DNA of 64,000 bases, taken from NCBI RefSeq assembly GCF_958979055.1, contig NC_084887.1, forward strand, positions 23,309,044 to 23,373,043, given 5' to 3'. Under the pieces are notes generated by a model. It did no database searches and had not been told where the DNA came from. It saw only the letters and a program-made list of their open reading frames with translations. This document shows positions 48,519-62,708 of the stretch, piece after piece. Position numbers and translations under genes: made by a program. The stretch's first letter is position 1; every line of letters begins with the position of its first letter. The DNA comes from Alnus glutinosa. Lineage: Eukaryota > Streptophyta > Magnoliopsida > Fagales > Betulaceae.

Positions 48519-49020
48519 GAGCATTCGTAGTAGCCTCATTTAAATAGCTTTTTAGTTATTTTGGTGAGCCAATTTGATAAAAACACTAAAAAACCACTCC
48601 TAACAGCCTTACCATTTTAAACAAAAAATTTTGATGAGTGAAATTACTCACCAATTCTGATGAGTAATATTCACTCACCAACTTACTCACCAAATTTTGT
48701 TTCACCTTTTTCTCTCACATGATCAGCACACTTTTTTTTTTTTTTTTTTTTCTCTCATTTTCTTCTCCCATCTCCCATCTCCCATCTCTCTCACACGATA
48801 ATGTCCTTATTTTATGGATATGAAGGATTCTTTGTAAAAATATTAAATAGAGAAATAATAAAAAAAATCTGAAAAATTATTATTTAAATAGAATAATGAA
48901 TATTGACTAGTTAAAATAATGAAGCTGCTGGGGGAATTTTAATAAAGTGGCTCACTAGAATAGAAAAAATTAAATTTTAGCTATTTTAGTGAGTAAAATT
49001 TAGTGAGGCTAATAGGAACT
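48519..49020. mobile_element. Nested Tourist-like MITE
   Basis: The ends gagcattcgtagtagcctca and the complement of tgaggctaataggaact are inverted repeats, with TAA on the left and ATA on the right. It interrupts the right arm of the element at 47399-49172, as comparison with the intact left arm shows. Confidence 0.6.
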
Positions 49021-49269
49021 ATATACAATAAATTTGAAAGAGAAACTCACTAAATGATGGATTGCGAATAATTAAAAATTCCAGCATCTAATTTTTAAAA
49101 TTAAAAAATAAAGAATGAATTCTAATCGCACATTTAATAAAAAATTTACCGAGAGATTTACCCAAATATATTATTAGAACGTATTATCAATCCAATGTAT
49201 GTATTTATGAACCCAAAAAGGCCAAAAGCACATGCGCTTCCACGCTCCTCCTCTTCCGAGCACTTCAGC

Positions 49270-49273
<4 letters not shown>

Positions 49274-49300
<27 letters not shown>
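49274..49300 (+). repeat. CT microsatellite in the Ycf20-like gene leader
   Basis: About 13 CT units directly upstream of the predicted upstream open reading frame. Confidence 0.9.
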
Positions 49301-49306
<6 letters not shown>

Positions 49307-49323
49307 AGAGAAACAAAGAGAAA

Positions 49324-49359
49324 TGGAGCTAGCGAAGCCTCTGTGTTTGAAATCATAGC
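49324..49359 (+). promoter_or_regulatory. Possible upstream ORF in Ycf20-like leader
   Basis: ATG at 49324 opens an 11-codon frame ending at TAG (49357-49359), within the predicted non-coding leader exon, which ends at 49381 (GAG|gtttgt) and splices to about 50336. The context aaATGG is reasonable. Depends on the leader exon prediction being right. Confidence 0.4.
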
Positions 49360-50376
49360 TTATCCTGTTTCATTGATCGAGGTTTGTTTTTTCTTTTTTC
49401 TTTTTATGCTCCTCAAAATTTTGGTTGGACTAAATTCATTTTTCTTTGGAATTTTTATGAAATTGGAGATGAGTTTTGTAGAAAATTAATGTCTGCATCA
49501 TTCATTGGTGTATGCATTCAAAGTTCTAGAACTAGTTCTGTATTTACACTTTTTTTTTTTTTTTTGTCTGGGCTTAGAGTTTTGGGATTTTTGTTAATTG
49601 ACTTGACTCAGGTGAATATAGTGTTAAAAAGTTTCTGACTTTGCCAAGAAGCGACCTTGCTAGTATATTAAGTGGCATAATCAATTTTTTTTCGCGTTGT
49701 TTTTCATATGGGATATTGATCTCTACGACGTATTTGATGTGTTCATTTCTTGGAGACTTGTTTCCGAAATTGAATTGGTTTATATATTGTAGTTGGAAAG
49801 CCATCATTTGTTGGGATTTAAGGGTATGATATCAACTTCTCTACAAATAAAACAATATCGAAAAGAGTTAAGAAGACTATGGTGAAGTTTTGCTTTATCG
49901 GATTAGAGAAGGAATGTATAACATACACAAAAAAGTTTTATTTATTTATTTTTTATAATTAGGTTGATTATTTAGGACATCTGATGGGGACAGTTGACAT
50001 TACCATGTTCCGCATTGTGCTAATGAACCAAGATATCTTGCTAATTGAATTGATGTTTTGGGAGTAATTGAAATGTGATTTTATAGGCTGGCTGTGCAAT
50101 ATGTGTTGGGGTGGTTAAGGATCATATATGAATGGGCCATGGCAGAGCCGAATTTTTTTTTTTTTTGAAAATTTTGGAAATTCAGGCAAAGTGAAATAAC
50201 CATATTGTAGTCTCTTATTTTTCCTGCTATTAACTAATACATGTTCTGTTAGTGTGTGTCTTGCCTGGGTATTTTTCTGATGTCTTTGCTAAGTAATATA
50301 TTCTTATCTATTGAGCTGGCCTTCAACTTTTCCAGGATAGGCATTCTGGTTGGCCCTTTTGGTAGTGATACTTTAA

Positions 50377-50844
50377 ATGGCACATTCTGTGAATTTCATC
50401 TCTATAGGCTTCCTGACAACTGGCTTGAGTCCTCAAACCAGAGTTTCTCGCGGGAAACATGGAATTTTCACCTTGAGATCCTCACCCGGGCTTCTTCGTA
50501 TCCGAGCTGTGCAAGAGAATGGAGGGCCTCGAAGACTAGTTGACATTATCAGACTTGTGCCAGAGCTCTCAAGGAACTATTTTCGAAGTCCTTCTCGGAG
50601 GGCTCTTTTCGGGGGAATCTCTTTGTTGGGTGGCTTTTATGTTGCACAAACAATATCTCTGTCGTTTGGAGCTTTAGGAGTAAATGATGTGATTGCTGCT
50701 GTTGTATGTGTTCTCCTAACAGAGTATGCAACAAAATTTTATTACAGCCGGCCGAAGGTAACGTTCCCCCTTGCTCTTCTCAACAATTTCAAGATGGGTT
50801 TCACTTATGGTCTCTTCATTGATGCTTTTAAGCTTGCCAGTTGA
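50377..50844 (+). CDS. Ycf20-like protein, plastid
   Basis: Single coding exon of 155 residues. The ATG at 50377 is immediately preceded by an in-frame TAA, which fixes the start. Residues 1-50 are Ser/Thr/Arg-rich and act-like a transit peptide. The rest matches the Ycf20 family (RRLVDIIRLVPELSR, FRSPSRRALFGGISLLGG, ALGVNDVIAA, LLTEYATKFYYSR, LLNNFKMGFTYGLFIDAFK), with two or three membrane-spanning stretches. Ycf20 is plastid-encoded in algae and nuclear-encoded in land plants; Arabidopsis members (NPQ6, NPQ7) affect non-photochemical quenching, from established work. Which paralogue this is cannot be decided. A leader intron of about 950 bp is likely. Confidence 0.92.
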   Translation: MAHSVNFISIGFLTTGLSPQTRVSRGKHGIFTLRSSPGLLRIRAVQENGGPRRLVDIIRLVPELSRNYFRSPSRRALFGGISLLGGFYVAQTISLSFGALGVNDVIAAVVCVLLTEYATKFYYSRPKVTFPLALLNNFKMGFTYGLFIDAFKLAS

Positions 50845-53348
<2,504 letters not shown>

Positions 53349-53478
53349 TGATTGGCTTGGGTCATAGTGATGGTCATGGGTGGCCTGACCCAGGCATTGT
53401 TAGGTTGCCTCCCAGCCACCCAAGACTTAGGGGGTGGTCAGCGGTCGCCTCTTCTGTTAGAGGGTGGCTCGCGGTGGT

Positions 53479-54923
53479 TGTAACATCTATGAATTTAAAA
53501 TGCATACTTAAAAGTATTAGAAAATTAAAATTGCTTAAAATACACACCAAGGGCCATAGTGTGAAGTACTGAAGGACATAGGCGTAACAGGACGAAACAA
53601 AATGACTGAGCTCTATGCTTGATTGACCAAGGAGAGGACAACTGGAAACTCATAAATTTTGGCAGGAAAAATCAATTAAAGCTCGTTCGATCGAGCTCTG
53701 CCAAAATCGACTGAGCTTATTTGATTTTGACTCGATATGACTCGCATTGATGTCTCAATCGACTGAAAAACATGCTTGATCGATCGAGCCAGTGAATCAC
53801 GTGTCATGCAATTTGTGGCTGGGAAGGAGATGCTCGATTGACTAAGCTATAATGTGATCCGACTTAAGAGCACATTTAAAGGTTGTGAACGATTGAAAAG
53901 TTGTCCTTTTAAATTTTGCTTCATTCTAAAAGACTGAGGGACGTTGAAGTGGAGTTGTGAAGTAGCAAAGCCCTGTAGTTTTAGATAGGAAGTGACATTC
54001 TAGCACACAAAGGAAGCAAGTGCTCGAGGAACAAATCTTGAAAGGTATTATCTTCTCGCTTTTTCTTAGCTAATGGTAACAATAATGTCAAAATAAGAAT
54101 AATAATATATATAGTTATGCTATAGTATATTGGCAATATTGCGATAATGGTGAAAGTATACATATTATGATAGATGTTATATTGAGAATTGAAGAGCTAG
54201 GTTATTTTGGTGATACTATGATAAAATTTAAAGCATGAGCTTGCATGGTGAATGGAAAAGATGCATTAATGCGTCGTTGTGCTACCTCAATTTAGTTATA
54301 ATAAAAGATATTTAAAAGGAGTATTTTTGTGAAAACTATATTTTTATTCAAGATTCAAAAGTTTTGGACGTTTTTAACCGATTATTTTCAAGGTTTACAC
54401 GCACTATTTGATGTATTGGAGTAAAAAGTTGTTTAAAAGGTGGAGTTTTGGGGTGTTTTTCAAAAATTGAAAATCCTGCGAGAACCCCCTTGATTGACCT
54501 AGTACTATACTCGATTGATCGAGCTCGGGAGAGAAACTTCTCAAGAGCCTCGGTAGTTGCCTTAATTGATGCTCGATTGACAGAGATATCAGGCAGAAAG
54601 TTTTAGTAGACATCAGTCGATGCTCGGTCAAAGCTCGATCAACGAAGCCTAATCAATGGTGTAAAAATGAGGTTTTTATAGAGAGGTTTTGTGGTTTTAA
54701 AGGGTCATAAGGTTCAAGAGAGGTCTTAAGGTTCATGGAAGGGTTAGAATCTAACTATTAAATACAATGTGTATGAAGATGAGATATTATCTCAAACCAG
54801 GACGGCTATAATCCAGAAAATAAGTTAAGTTTGTAAGTACAAATTTATTGACTGATACTTAAAACTATTTCACAGGTTGCATGATAATATATATTTTTGT
54901 AAGCATGATTCATTGTGATAATG
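53479..54923 (+). mobile_element. LTR-like segment with CTCGATCGA words
   Basis: Begins TGTAACATCTATGAAT, similar in style to the starts at 4115 and 54924. Between 53680 and 54650 the quasi-palindrome gctcgatcgatcgagc recurs in about eight degenerate forms (for example tcgttcgatcgagct, ttgatcgatcgagcc, tcgattgatcgagct). No polyprotein. Boundaries uncertain. Confidence 0.45.
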
Positions 54924-55824
54924 TGTAATATCCGAAATATTAATTAGGGTTTAGAGCGCCTTAATTAATTTCAAGGATGTTAAGGTTTAATTGAAGTTGA
55001 AATTTTGGATTTTTATAACTTCATGCATAGTCTCAAACGATCAAGAAAATGTCGAATGTTCAATGCCCAAAAACCCTAATGAACGTTCGAGGTTGGATCA
55101 GACATTCAATGGTAGTCTAGAAGCAATTAACAATTTGTCACAAGCATCCTTACATCCATTCCATCCGTTTTCGTTGTTCCCTTGCCTCAAAAACCCTAGA
55201 GAGAGAGAGAGAGAGAGAGAGATTTCTTTAAGGTTTACCTTCAAGAGGAGGTAATCCTCTAGCTTAATCTTATTTTTGTGTTGTTGTTATCTTGTTATCT
55301 TATTGTTTATTTACTGTTTAGTTTCATTTTTGTGACTTAACATCTTAGCTTGTAGATTGGAGCTTTTAGGTTTAATATTGTAAGATTGATGTTGGATAAT
55401 ACATGGTTAGTCTATGTCTATAGTTAAGAATGTGGTATCTCATTAGTCTTGCACGATTAACCTATTGTTTGAAAGCTTTAGTGTAAACCATTGGTTATAT
55501 TAAGGCTTTTTGGGGGGTTAATCATTTGATCATAATGGATGTACTTAAATATGTTTAAAGGTAATATCTGTGATTATTACAGTATTTTGAGTGATATTGT
55601 AACCTTGAAACCTGATGGGTTGAGATTTAGTTAGGACTTTTGGGTTAAAATGGCTTTTTACCAGGAATCGAATGACCTATACAATTTTTCACTATTGTTA
55701 TGTGATATGACTAAAAGATAAAAAGAGTTTTGGGAAGAAAGTTGAAGATTGTAGATAGGAAAAAAGAAAAAGAGAAAAATGATTGAAAAACAAAAAGGTG
55801 TAACCAGCTTGCGTAAAAACAAAG
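54924..55824 (+). mobile_element. LTR-like segment related in style to that at 4115
   Basis: Begins TGTAATATCCGAAATATT. Shortly after come gaatgttcaatg and gaacgttcgagg, the same words as in the 4-kb LTR, and a GA repeat leader at 55198-55222. Fragmentary; no coding sequence. The right end is an estimate. Confidence 0.4.
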
Positions 55825-56182
55825 GATAATTGTACTGCTGGTTCTTGGAGTTGGCCTAAATTACGAATCACTCTATGTGATACAAAGTTTGTGAAAAGTC
55901 ATTGTGGTAAATTATTATTTCGAATCGCTCTCTGAATCCGTTTTTCGTTTACCAAGTTAACAGAATTCGTTAGTTTGCCACGTCATATAAATAGTGAGAC
56001 GATCTCTAAATATCGTTTGTATTGTAATTCACTAACGGGCTCTGTTAATTTAGTGGACGTAAAACGGGTTTAGAGAGTGATTTGTAATTATAGTTTATCA
56101 CAAGGACTCTTTATGAACTTTTTATACTACATGGAGAGATTCGTAATTTAGGTCGACTACAAAGATTCATGATGCAATTATC
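55825..56182. mobile_element. Mutator-like MITE upstream of the ZFWD gene
   Basis: Inverted arms of about 160 bp: gataattg, ggcctaaattacgaatc, gaatcgctctctgaa and ttaacagaattcgttag on the left match the complement of the right arm (gataattg, gacctaaattacgaatc, aaatcactctctaaa, ttaacagagcccgttag). The ends about on a poly-A run on the right, so the target duplication could not be judged. It sits about 500 bp before the ZFWD start codon. Confidence 0.75.
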
Positions 56183-56697
56183 AAGAAAAAAAAAAAAAAA
56201 AAAAAACAAAACAAAACGTTCACAGGTTGAGTGGAGTCAAGAGTGCCAGAGTGGTCTTCCACTTCAAAGGTGCAAGTGCAACCCAAAAAGAGGCCTTTCC
56301 TATTTCTCTTCCAGGGCATTATCGTCATTCCAGGTTTCGTAAAACCGACGCAGCCTCGTCGTACCTTATTTCTCCCCCTACCTTCTTCCCCACTCCGATT
56401 AACACAGGGAGACAGAGACATGGAGAGCGAGTGATCATTGGACAGTAAGAAACTAATTTAGGGTTTCTGATTCTAATGCACCAAAACCTCTGTCTCAAAC
56501 ACACTCATACTTCGAAATAGAGAATTAGGGTTTCTGATATCCTCAGATCACCTGATCGCACTCAAATTTTCCTATATCCGAAACTACGTGGAGTTTCGCT
56601 ACGTCCAAGCCAATAAAAAATCTCAACGATTCGCCCCTTTCAATTCCAGAAAAGAGAGTTGGAAATTGGACCAATTGGGCCTGAGAATTTGTGAGCG
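56183..56697 (+). promoter_or_regulatory. ZFWD upstream region
   Basis: After a poly-A run the sequence becomes GC-richer, with several short open frames. The 5' untranslated region is probably within the last 200-300 bp before the ATG at 56698. Core promoter elements not identified with confidence. Confidence 0.4.
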
Positions 56698-59600
56698 ATG
56701 GACTTGGACAACGGCGGCAAGCGCGTTTTCCAGCGCCTGAGTGGGCCAGGGGACTCCAGGAACCAAAAAGTGTGCTACCATTGGCGGGCGGGCAATTGCA
56801 ACCGCCGCCCGTGTCCGTTCCTCCACAGAGAATTGCAGCCTCCGCCATCCAACGGCGCACCGTCGAAGCGATCCCACGGCTTCACCGATGACTCGTCGGG
56901 CTTCTCGGGCCCCCGGCCCAGGCCCAATTACGCCGGCTCCACGTCCACGTGGGGCCGAGCCCACGGCGGCACCAATAGCAGAACGGTCAGGAAGCCCGAG
57001 AAGGTCTCCAAGATTTGCAAGTTTTGGCTTCAGGGAAACTGTGGGTACGGCGAGGGGTGCAGGTACTTGCATTCTTGGAGCTTGGGGGACGGCTTTTCGA
57101 TGCTCACTCAGCTGGAGGGGCACCAGAAGGTGAAGACTTTTGGTTGTCTTGGGGATTCTTTGGGCTAATTTTGGGGTTTTGATGGTTTTTGTGTTGTCGG
57201 TTTCGATGGGGTTGATTGTGTTTTTTTGGTGAACGAACAGGTTGTGAGTGGGATTGCGTTGCCATCCGGGTCCAGTAAGCTTTATACGGGCAGTAAGGAT
57301 GAGACTGTACGGGCTTGGGATTGCCAGTCTGGGCAGGTCGGTATCAACTTTTTGTGGCGTTTTTTTTTATTGGTTTTGATTCTATTTTTCAGTTCTTAAT
57401 TGATTTGTGTTTGGTTGCTGGGAGTCTATAGGAAAGTAAGGTTTTATGGATTTAAAGTCATTTTTTTTTTTTTTTGGGTTAGTTGGTTCCGAGTGGAGAA
57501 ATGAATTTTCAACCAACTGAAACGAGGAAAAAGATCACCTCAGAATAGTGTAGCTAAATTTGTAAGATTATGAAAATTTCTAGGTGCCAAATTATCATTC
57601 TACTACAATTATTAAAACCATTGAGATAATCGACTACAAAATGCAAGTTGCTTTGTAGGATGTAGTTTTCAATCATTACTACTACTTCTGGCTGTTTGGT
57701 ATTAAAAACAGTGGAAAGGTGTATGGTTCTCATCAACGCACAAGACAATAAATACTATATGGCTGGGATCATCAATATTGTAGTGATGATTCATGTCTAA
57801 AATCAAGAGACTAAAGGGCAGTAGGATCTTACCATGGACAATCTCCGGGAGTGGCACGCCATTGTGGTTGATAGGTGCATGTGTAAAAAGAATGTGGAGT
57901 CCGTGGACCATCTTCTTCATTGTGAGGTTGCTTATGCCATTTGCAGTATTTTCTTTAGTTGATTTGGGCTGTCTTGGATTATGCCTAGATGAGTAGTTGA
58001 TTTGTATGCTTGTTGGTGGATTGCCGACAATACTTGGAGTGCTGTTGTGTGGAAGATGATACCTTTTGTGGTATTTATGGAGAGAAATGAATGATAGAAC
58101 CTTTGAAGATTGTGAGAGGACTTTGGAGGAGATTAAGTATTTATTTTTCAACATCCTGTATATTTAAACAGCTACTTTTGTTTCTCTTTTAGTGATTAGC
58201 TATCATGATTTTCTTATTCTTTTTTGCTCCTGCTAGCTATGTGGCTTCTCTTGTATACTTTCTATGTACTTGGAGGCGCTTTACGCTTTTATATATATAA
58301 ATCAAGAGACTAAAAGAGAGTTGATTCAAAAGAAGAAATACTAGATGCATTCTTTCTGCACGAATTGTCAATACCATATGTTCAAGTGCTATTGGTATAT
58401 AAAATAAATTACAGAGATAGACATTTTGTTTTTGCTTCGTTGAGTTGAGTTTTATTTGTTCTCTCTATCTCATACTCCAGAGACATTGGAAAAATTAAAT
58501 GCCAAAAATGTATTCATTACTCATTGGTTATAGCCAACTTAAGAGTAGGCAAATTAATTCACATGTTATGGTTTTCCTATATTTGTTTGCAGTGTATGGG
58601 AGTGATTAATCTTGGTGGCGAAGTAGGTTGTATGATCAGTGAAGGTACTTGGGTCTTTGTTGGGATACCAAATACTGTCAAGGTAAGATGGGAGGCAAAC
58701 TCAGGTTGTTTGTCTTCTATTATGGTACAATGTTATTGTTCCCTTTTTCTTTTGTCTTCTATCATAATGCAATGTTAAATAACAATATTATAGTACAACA
58801 TTACAGTTATATAAAAAGAATCCGTTTATGTGATCTTATACCAGAGTAAGGAATTCTGCCCTAATTGAGTTTGTGATAATGGTATTGCAGGCATGGAACA
58901 CCCAAAGTTCCATTGAGCTGAGTCTTAGTGGGCCTGTAGGACAAGTTTATTCCATGGCTGTGGGTAACGGTTTGCTCTTTGCTGGTACGCAGGTAATTTT
59001 TTGGACTATGAGTACATGTTCATAATAATATGTTCTCTCAATATCTGTAGCTGTTTGATTGGGTCTTTCAGAAGTGGGTTTTATGATGCTTTGGACCCCA
59101 TTGTGTGAATCAACTTGTTTTTACCATGTTATTGAGGGAGGAAATAATGAATTTCAACGCACTTAGAACATACAAATGAGTGTGAAGGACAAAAAGAGGA
59201 TAGTTATGCTAGTATCGCATTACTGTGTCTATCAGGCTTTTAGGGGTTTTGAATACATCATAGCTAACGTACATAACATTGTGGTACACATGGCCCCTTA
59301 ATTTCATTGGAACTTAGATTTTATGATGGAACTTGAATCTCACTTATGGAAAAGTCATTGCATCTTTTGGGAGGTATATTTTCTCCCTATGTATGTGTTG
59401 ATGTTTGACTGGCATTCATTGAATATTTTCTTTGCTGCAGGATGGGTCTATATTGGCATGGAAGTTTAATGCAGCTACCAACGGTTTTGAACCAGTTGCA
59501 TCACTTCCAGGTCATACCCTTGGAGTTGTTTCATTAGTAGTCGGAGCTAATAGGCTTTATTCTGGTTCCATGGACTGTACTATAAGAGTAAGTTGGTTTC

Positions 59601-60120
59601 ATTAGTAGTTGGACTGTACTATAAGAGTATCATATGTATTCTCTACATCTAATCTTTTTAGCAGAGTACTTCTAGAGGCTTATTTTAAAAACTACGTCTA
59701 GTTATATTTTGAAATGTTTTTGTCTGCCTTTTGGCGTACACGCACACACATTTATGTGTTTATGTATGGATATATGTATGTATATATTTAATTCCATAAT
59801 CTACTTTCTTTCAGGTCTGGAACCTTGAGACATTACAATGTATACAGACACTTAAAGAGCACACTTCAGTTGTGATGTCCGTTCTTTGCTGGGACCAGTT
59901 TCTTTTATCATGTTCATTAGACCAAACAATAAAGGTTTTGTCTCTAATGTTCATCCTATGCGATACTTTTGTGTGTATGTATCGATTTATATATTTCTGT
60001 ATAGATTTATGCACTGGGGCTTAACAGTTTTTTCTTCCACCATTTTTTTTGTCTGTAAAGGTGTGGGTTGCTACAGAAAGTGGGAACTTGGAAGTAACAT
60101 ACAGTCACAATGAAGAACAT
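56698..60120 (+). CDS. ZFWD1: CCCH zinc-finger/WD40 protein, ZFWD type (partial)
   Basis: Seven exons in the window: 56698-57129, 57241-57336, 58593-58682, 58891-58992, 59441-59587, 59815-59934 and 60061-60120, continuous in frame for 349 residues. The gene is cut by the window edge: the last donor (CAT|gtaagt) leads into an intron of at least 3.8 kb, and about 80 residues with the last WD repeats are missing. Two CCCH fingers are present: C26-C34-C39-H43 (CX7CX4CX3H) and C107-C115-C121-H125 (CX7CX5CX3H). WD40 blades follow (LYTGSKDETVRAWD, VFVGIPNTVKAWN, LFAGTQDGSILAWK, LYSGSMDCTIRVWN, LLSCSLDQTIKVWV). The combination is diagnostic of the plant ZFWD family, presumed RNA-binding plus protein interaction. 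The symbol rests on family resemblance and on neighbouring ABCB28; ZFWD2 is the alternative. Confidence 0.88.
57816..58298 (+). mobile_element. 5'-truncated LINE with 16-bp TSD, ZFWD intron 2
   Basis: aaatcaagagactaaa occurs at 57800-57815 and 58299-58314. Between them are 483 bp of LINE 3' end: remains of the zinc-finger region (VDHLLLHCEVAYAICS-like with stops) and the tail gtatactttctatgtacttgg then cgctttacgctttt. The poly-A is replaced by a TA run. Confidence 0.85.
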
Positions 60121-60136
60121 GTAAGTTGTTTATGAT

Positions 60137-60246
60137 TTTCTTATACTTTTTTCTTCTTCTATTTAGGCGTTCTCTTGTATACTTCCTGGGTACTAGGGTT
60201 GCGTCTCTCTGCGCTTTTTGAAATGCATTACATTACTTATCAAAAC
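60137..60246 (+). mobile_element. 110-bp LINE tail with 20-bp TSD spanning a splice donor
   Basis: acatgtaagttgtttatgat occurs at 60117-60136 and 60247-60266. The 110 bp between them are the LINE 3' end (tgtatacttcctgggtacta, then cattacttatcaaaa). The duplicated target includes the last four bases of ZFWD exon 7 and its donor, so the donor now exists twice. Confidence 0.88.
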
Positions 60247-61731
60247 ACATGTAAGTTGTTTATGATATTTCATTTTGCTTTGTCATGCTTATTGAAATAT
60301 GTTTTACAACAAAGTTAGCTTTGTCAGAATGATGTTGCTGGGCTTGCCAATGAATTTAGGTGTAATCCTTGAATTCAGATGTCGATATTGATAAAGGGAA
60401 TATTTGATTATCTTGCTATCTTAGGATACATTTGTTCAGATTGTCAACTTATACTTGGTCACCTTAATTTTAGGACATTGTGATGCAATCATATGCTGAC
60501 TTGGTATGTGTTTTTGGGTAATACCCTAATGAGCTTAAATCGGTTTTCCAGGTTTTCTATGTAGATTCAGAACTTAGCTGCTTGTGGCTATACTAAAGTA
60601 ACTCTGATTACTTTTGACATAAGGCTCAAAATTACACTAAAGTAACATCAGGATTTTGAATGACTCAAAACAAATTTGAAGTTATTAAGAAGTTTAAGGA
60701 AATTTGTCTGTGGTTCATTACAATATGCCTTCAAGATTTGGTGATATTTTAAAAAGATTTTTTCCCTTGTAAGGTCAATGTTTTTTTGGAGGGAGATTAC
60801 ATGCATATTGGATTGCAAAGATTCTTTCTTGTGCTATATCTTGAAGCTAATGAGTTCTTGAGAAAGGTTGAGATTAAGGGTGATAAGAATTTAATTTTTT
60901 TCCTGTGTGTGGCCAACTCAAACAGAAGAAATAATACAATTGAATCTTTAGTGGTTGATGGTTTTGCTTCTTCAGATACATCAGAAATAAGAGAGCATAT
61001 TCTACAGTTTTACAGCAGTCTTTACTCTGAAAAGTTCAGTTGGCAGCCTAGATTGGATGGCCTTCCTCTTGAGGAGAGTGAGGTCTTTGAGTCAGTGAAA
61101 GCGTTAAATGGTGATAAGGCCCCAAGCCCCGATGGTTTTTCTTTGGCCTTCTTTCAGACTTATTGGGAGGTTCTTAAAGAAGATTTTATGAACGTCTTTC
61201 ATGAGTTCCATGCTCGAGGTGAGTTTGAAAAAACCCTCGATGCCACTTTTATTGCTCTTATTCTCAAGAAAGCAGGGGCGGTGGACATTAAGAATTTTCA
61301 TTCTATTAGTCTACTAGGTGGTGTTTATAAAATAATTTTTGAAGTCCTAGCTAACAGGCTGAAAACAATGTTGGAGAAGGTTATTTTCAAGATTCAAAAT
61401 GCTTTCATTAGGAGGAGACATATCTTAGACTTGGTCCTTATTGCTAATGAATGCCTTGACAGCAGAATCAGATCAGGTGTTCTAGGTGTGCTCTGTTAAT
61501 TGGATCTAGAGAAGACTTATGATGATGTCAATTGGAGTTTCTTGTTGTATATGTTGGGAGATTCGTTCTAGGGAGAAATGGTGCAAATGAATTTCTCATT
61601 GTATCTCATTGGTGCGGTTTTCTGTTTTGATTAATGGAACTCCCTTTGGCTTTTTAGATACCTCTTGTGGCTTGAGACAAGGGGATCCTTTATCTCCCTG
61701 CCTTTTGTCGTTATCATGGAGGCTTAGAGTA

Positions 61732-61744
61732 CTTATCAAAAAAA
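61732..61744 (+). mobile_element. 13-bp LINE tail insertion with 19-bp TSD
   Basis: atcatggaggcttagagta occurs at 61713-61731 and 61745-61763. Only cttatcaaaaaaa lies between them, the last bases of the L1 3' end plus poly-A. It is inserted in the reverse transcriptase region of the larger LINE. Confidence 0.8.
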
Positions 61745-62708
61745 ATCATGGAGGCTTAGAGTAGGATGATGTCTGTTACCATGGACAAAGGGCTTTTATC
61801 AAGCTTTTTAGTGGGGTCTAGGAATAATAATGAGCTTCTTTGTCTCATCTCCTTTTGTGGATGACACTTTGATCTTTTGTGAGGCGAATACAGATCATCT
61901 TCATCACTTGTGCTACATTTCCTTATGCTTTGAAGTTGTATTAGGGTTGAAAATTAATTTGGCCAAATATGAGTCAGTCCTTGTTGGTGCTATGGAAGAT
62001 GTTGGAGGCTTGGTCCACATAGGTTGTAGGGTGTCCTCTTTGCCTATGAAGCATCTGGATCTTCCATAGGGGGCTGCTTTTAAAACAAAATCAACATGAG
62101 ATGGTATTATTGAGAAGATGGAACGTCGATTGGCTGGTTGGAATCGATTTTATTTGTCAAAAGGTTGTAGGATTACATTGATAAAAAATGCTCTTTCTAA
62201 TTTGCCTACTTGCTATTTGTCCTTTTTCCTCATCCTTGTTGATGTGGCCAATAGTATTGAGAAACTTCAGCGAGATTTCTTGAGGGGCAGAGTAGGTGAG
62301 GAGTTTAAATTCCATATTGTTAGTTGGTCTAAAATTTGTACTATGATTTCCTCAGGTGGGTTAGGGGTTAGAAATGTGCTCATGTTTAACCGAGGCCTTT
62401 TGGGAAATGGTTATGGCATTATACCACAAAGAGGAAGGTTTTGTGGAGATCAGTTATGGAAGTTAAATATGATAGCATGTGGGGAGGGTGGTGTTCTAAT
62501 ATGGTTTCTAGGTCTTCCGGGGTTGGGGTATGGAAATTCAGTAGGAGGGGGTGGTGGGACTTCTGTAGATTTGTTCGATTTGAGGTGGGTGATGGGTCTA
62601 AGATCAAATTTTGGCAAGATGTGTGGTGTGGGGATTAAAACTTGAAGGCAGCTTTCCCTGAGTTCTTTAGTATATCTCGTTGTAAGGAGGCTTCGGTGGC
62701 AGATCAGT

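Larger units (their letters stand above)
47399..49172. mobile_element. Inverted-repeat element hosting two nested elements
   Basis: The left end (atatattaggataaatct, then aacgtgcgatttgaattcac, then attttaaaaattagatgc) is mirrored on the right (gcatctaatttttaaaat, attctaatcgcacatttaat, agatttacccaaatatat), with further matching inside each arm. Arms are about 220 bp. Two other elements (47768-48431 and 48519-49020) sit inside; the second splits the right arm. Long arms without a transposase suggest a Mutator-like MITE. Confidence 0.65.

Noticed and set aside
56543..57123. Large open frames antisense to ZFWD exon 1
   Set aside because: Shadow frames of a GC-rich coding exon; the sense frame has the CCCH and WD40 signatures.
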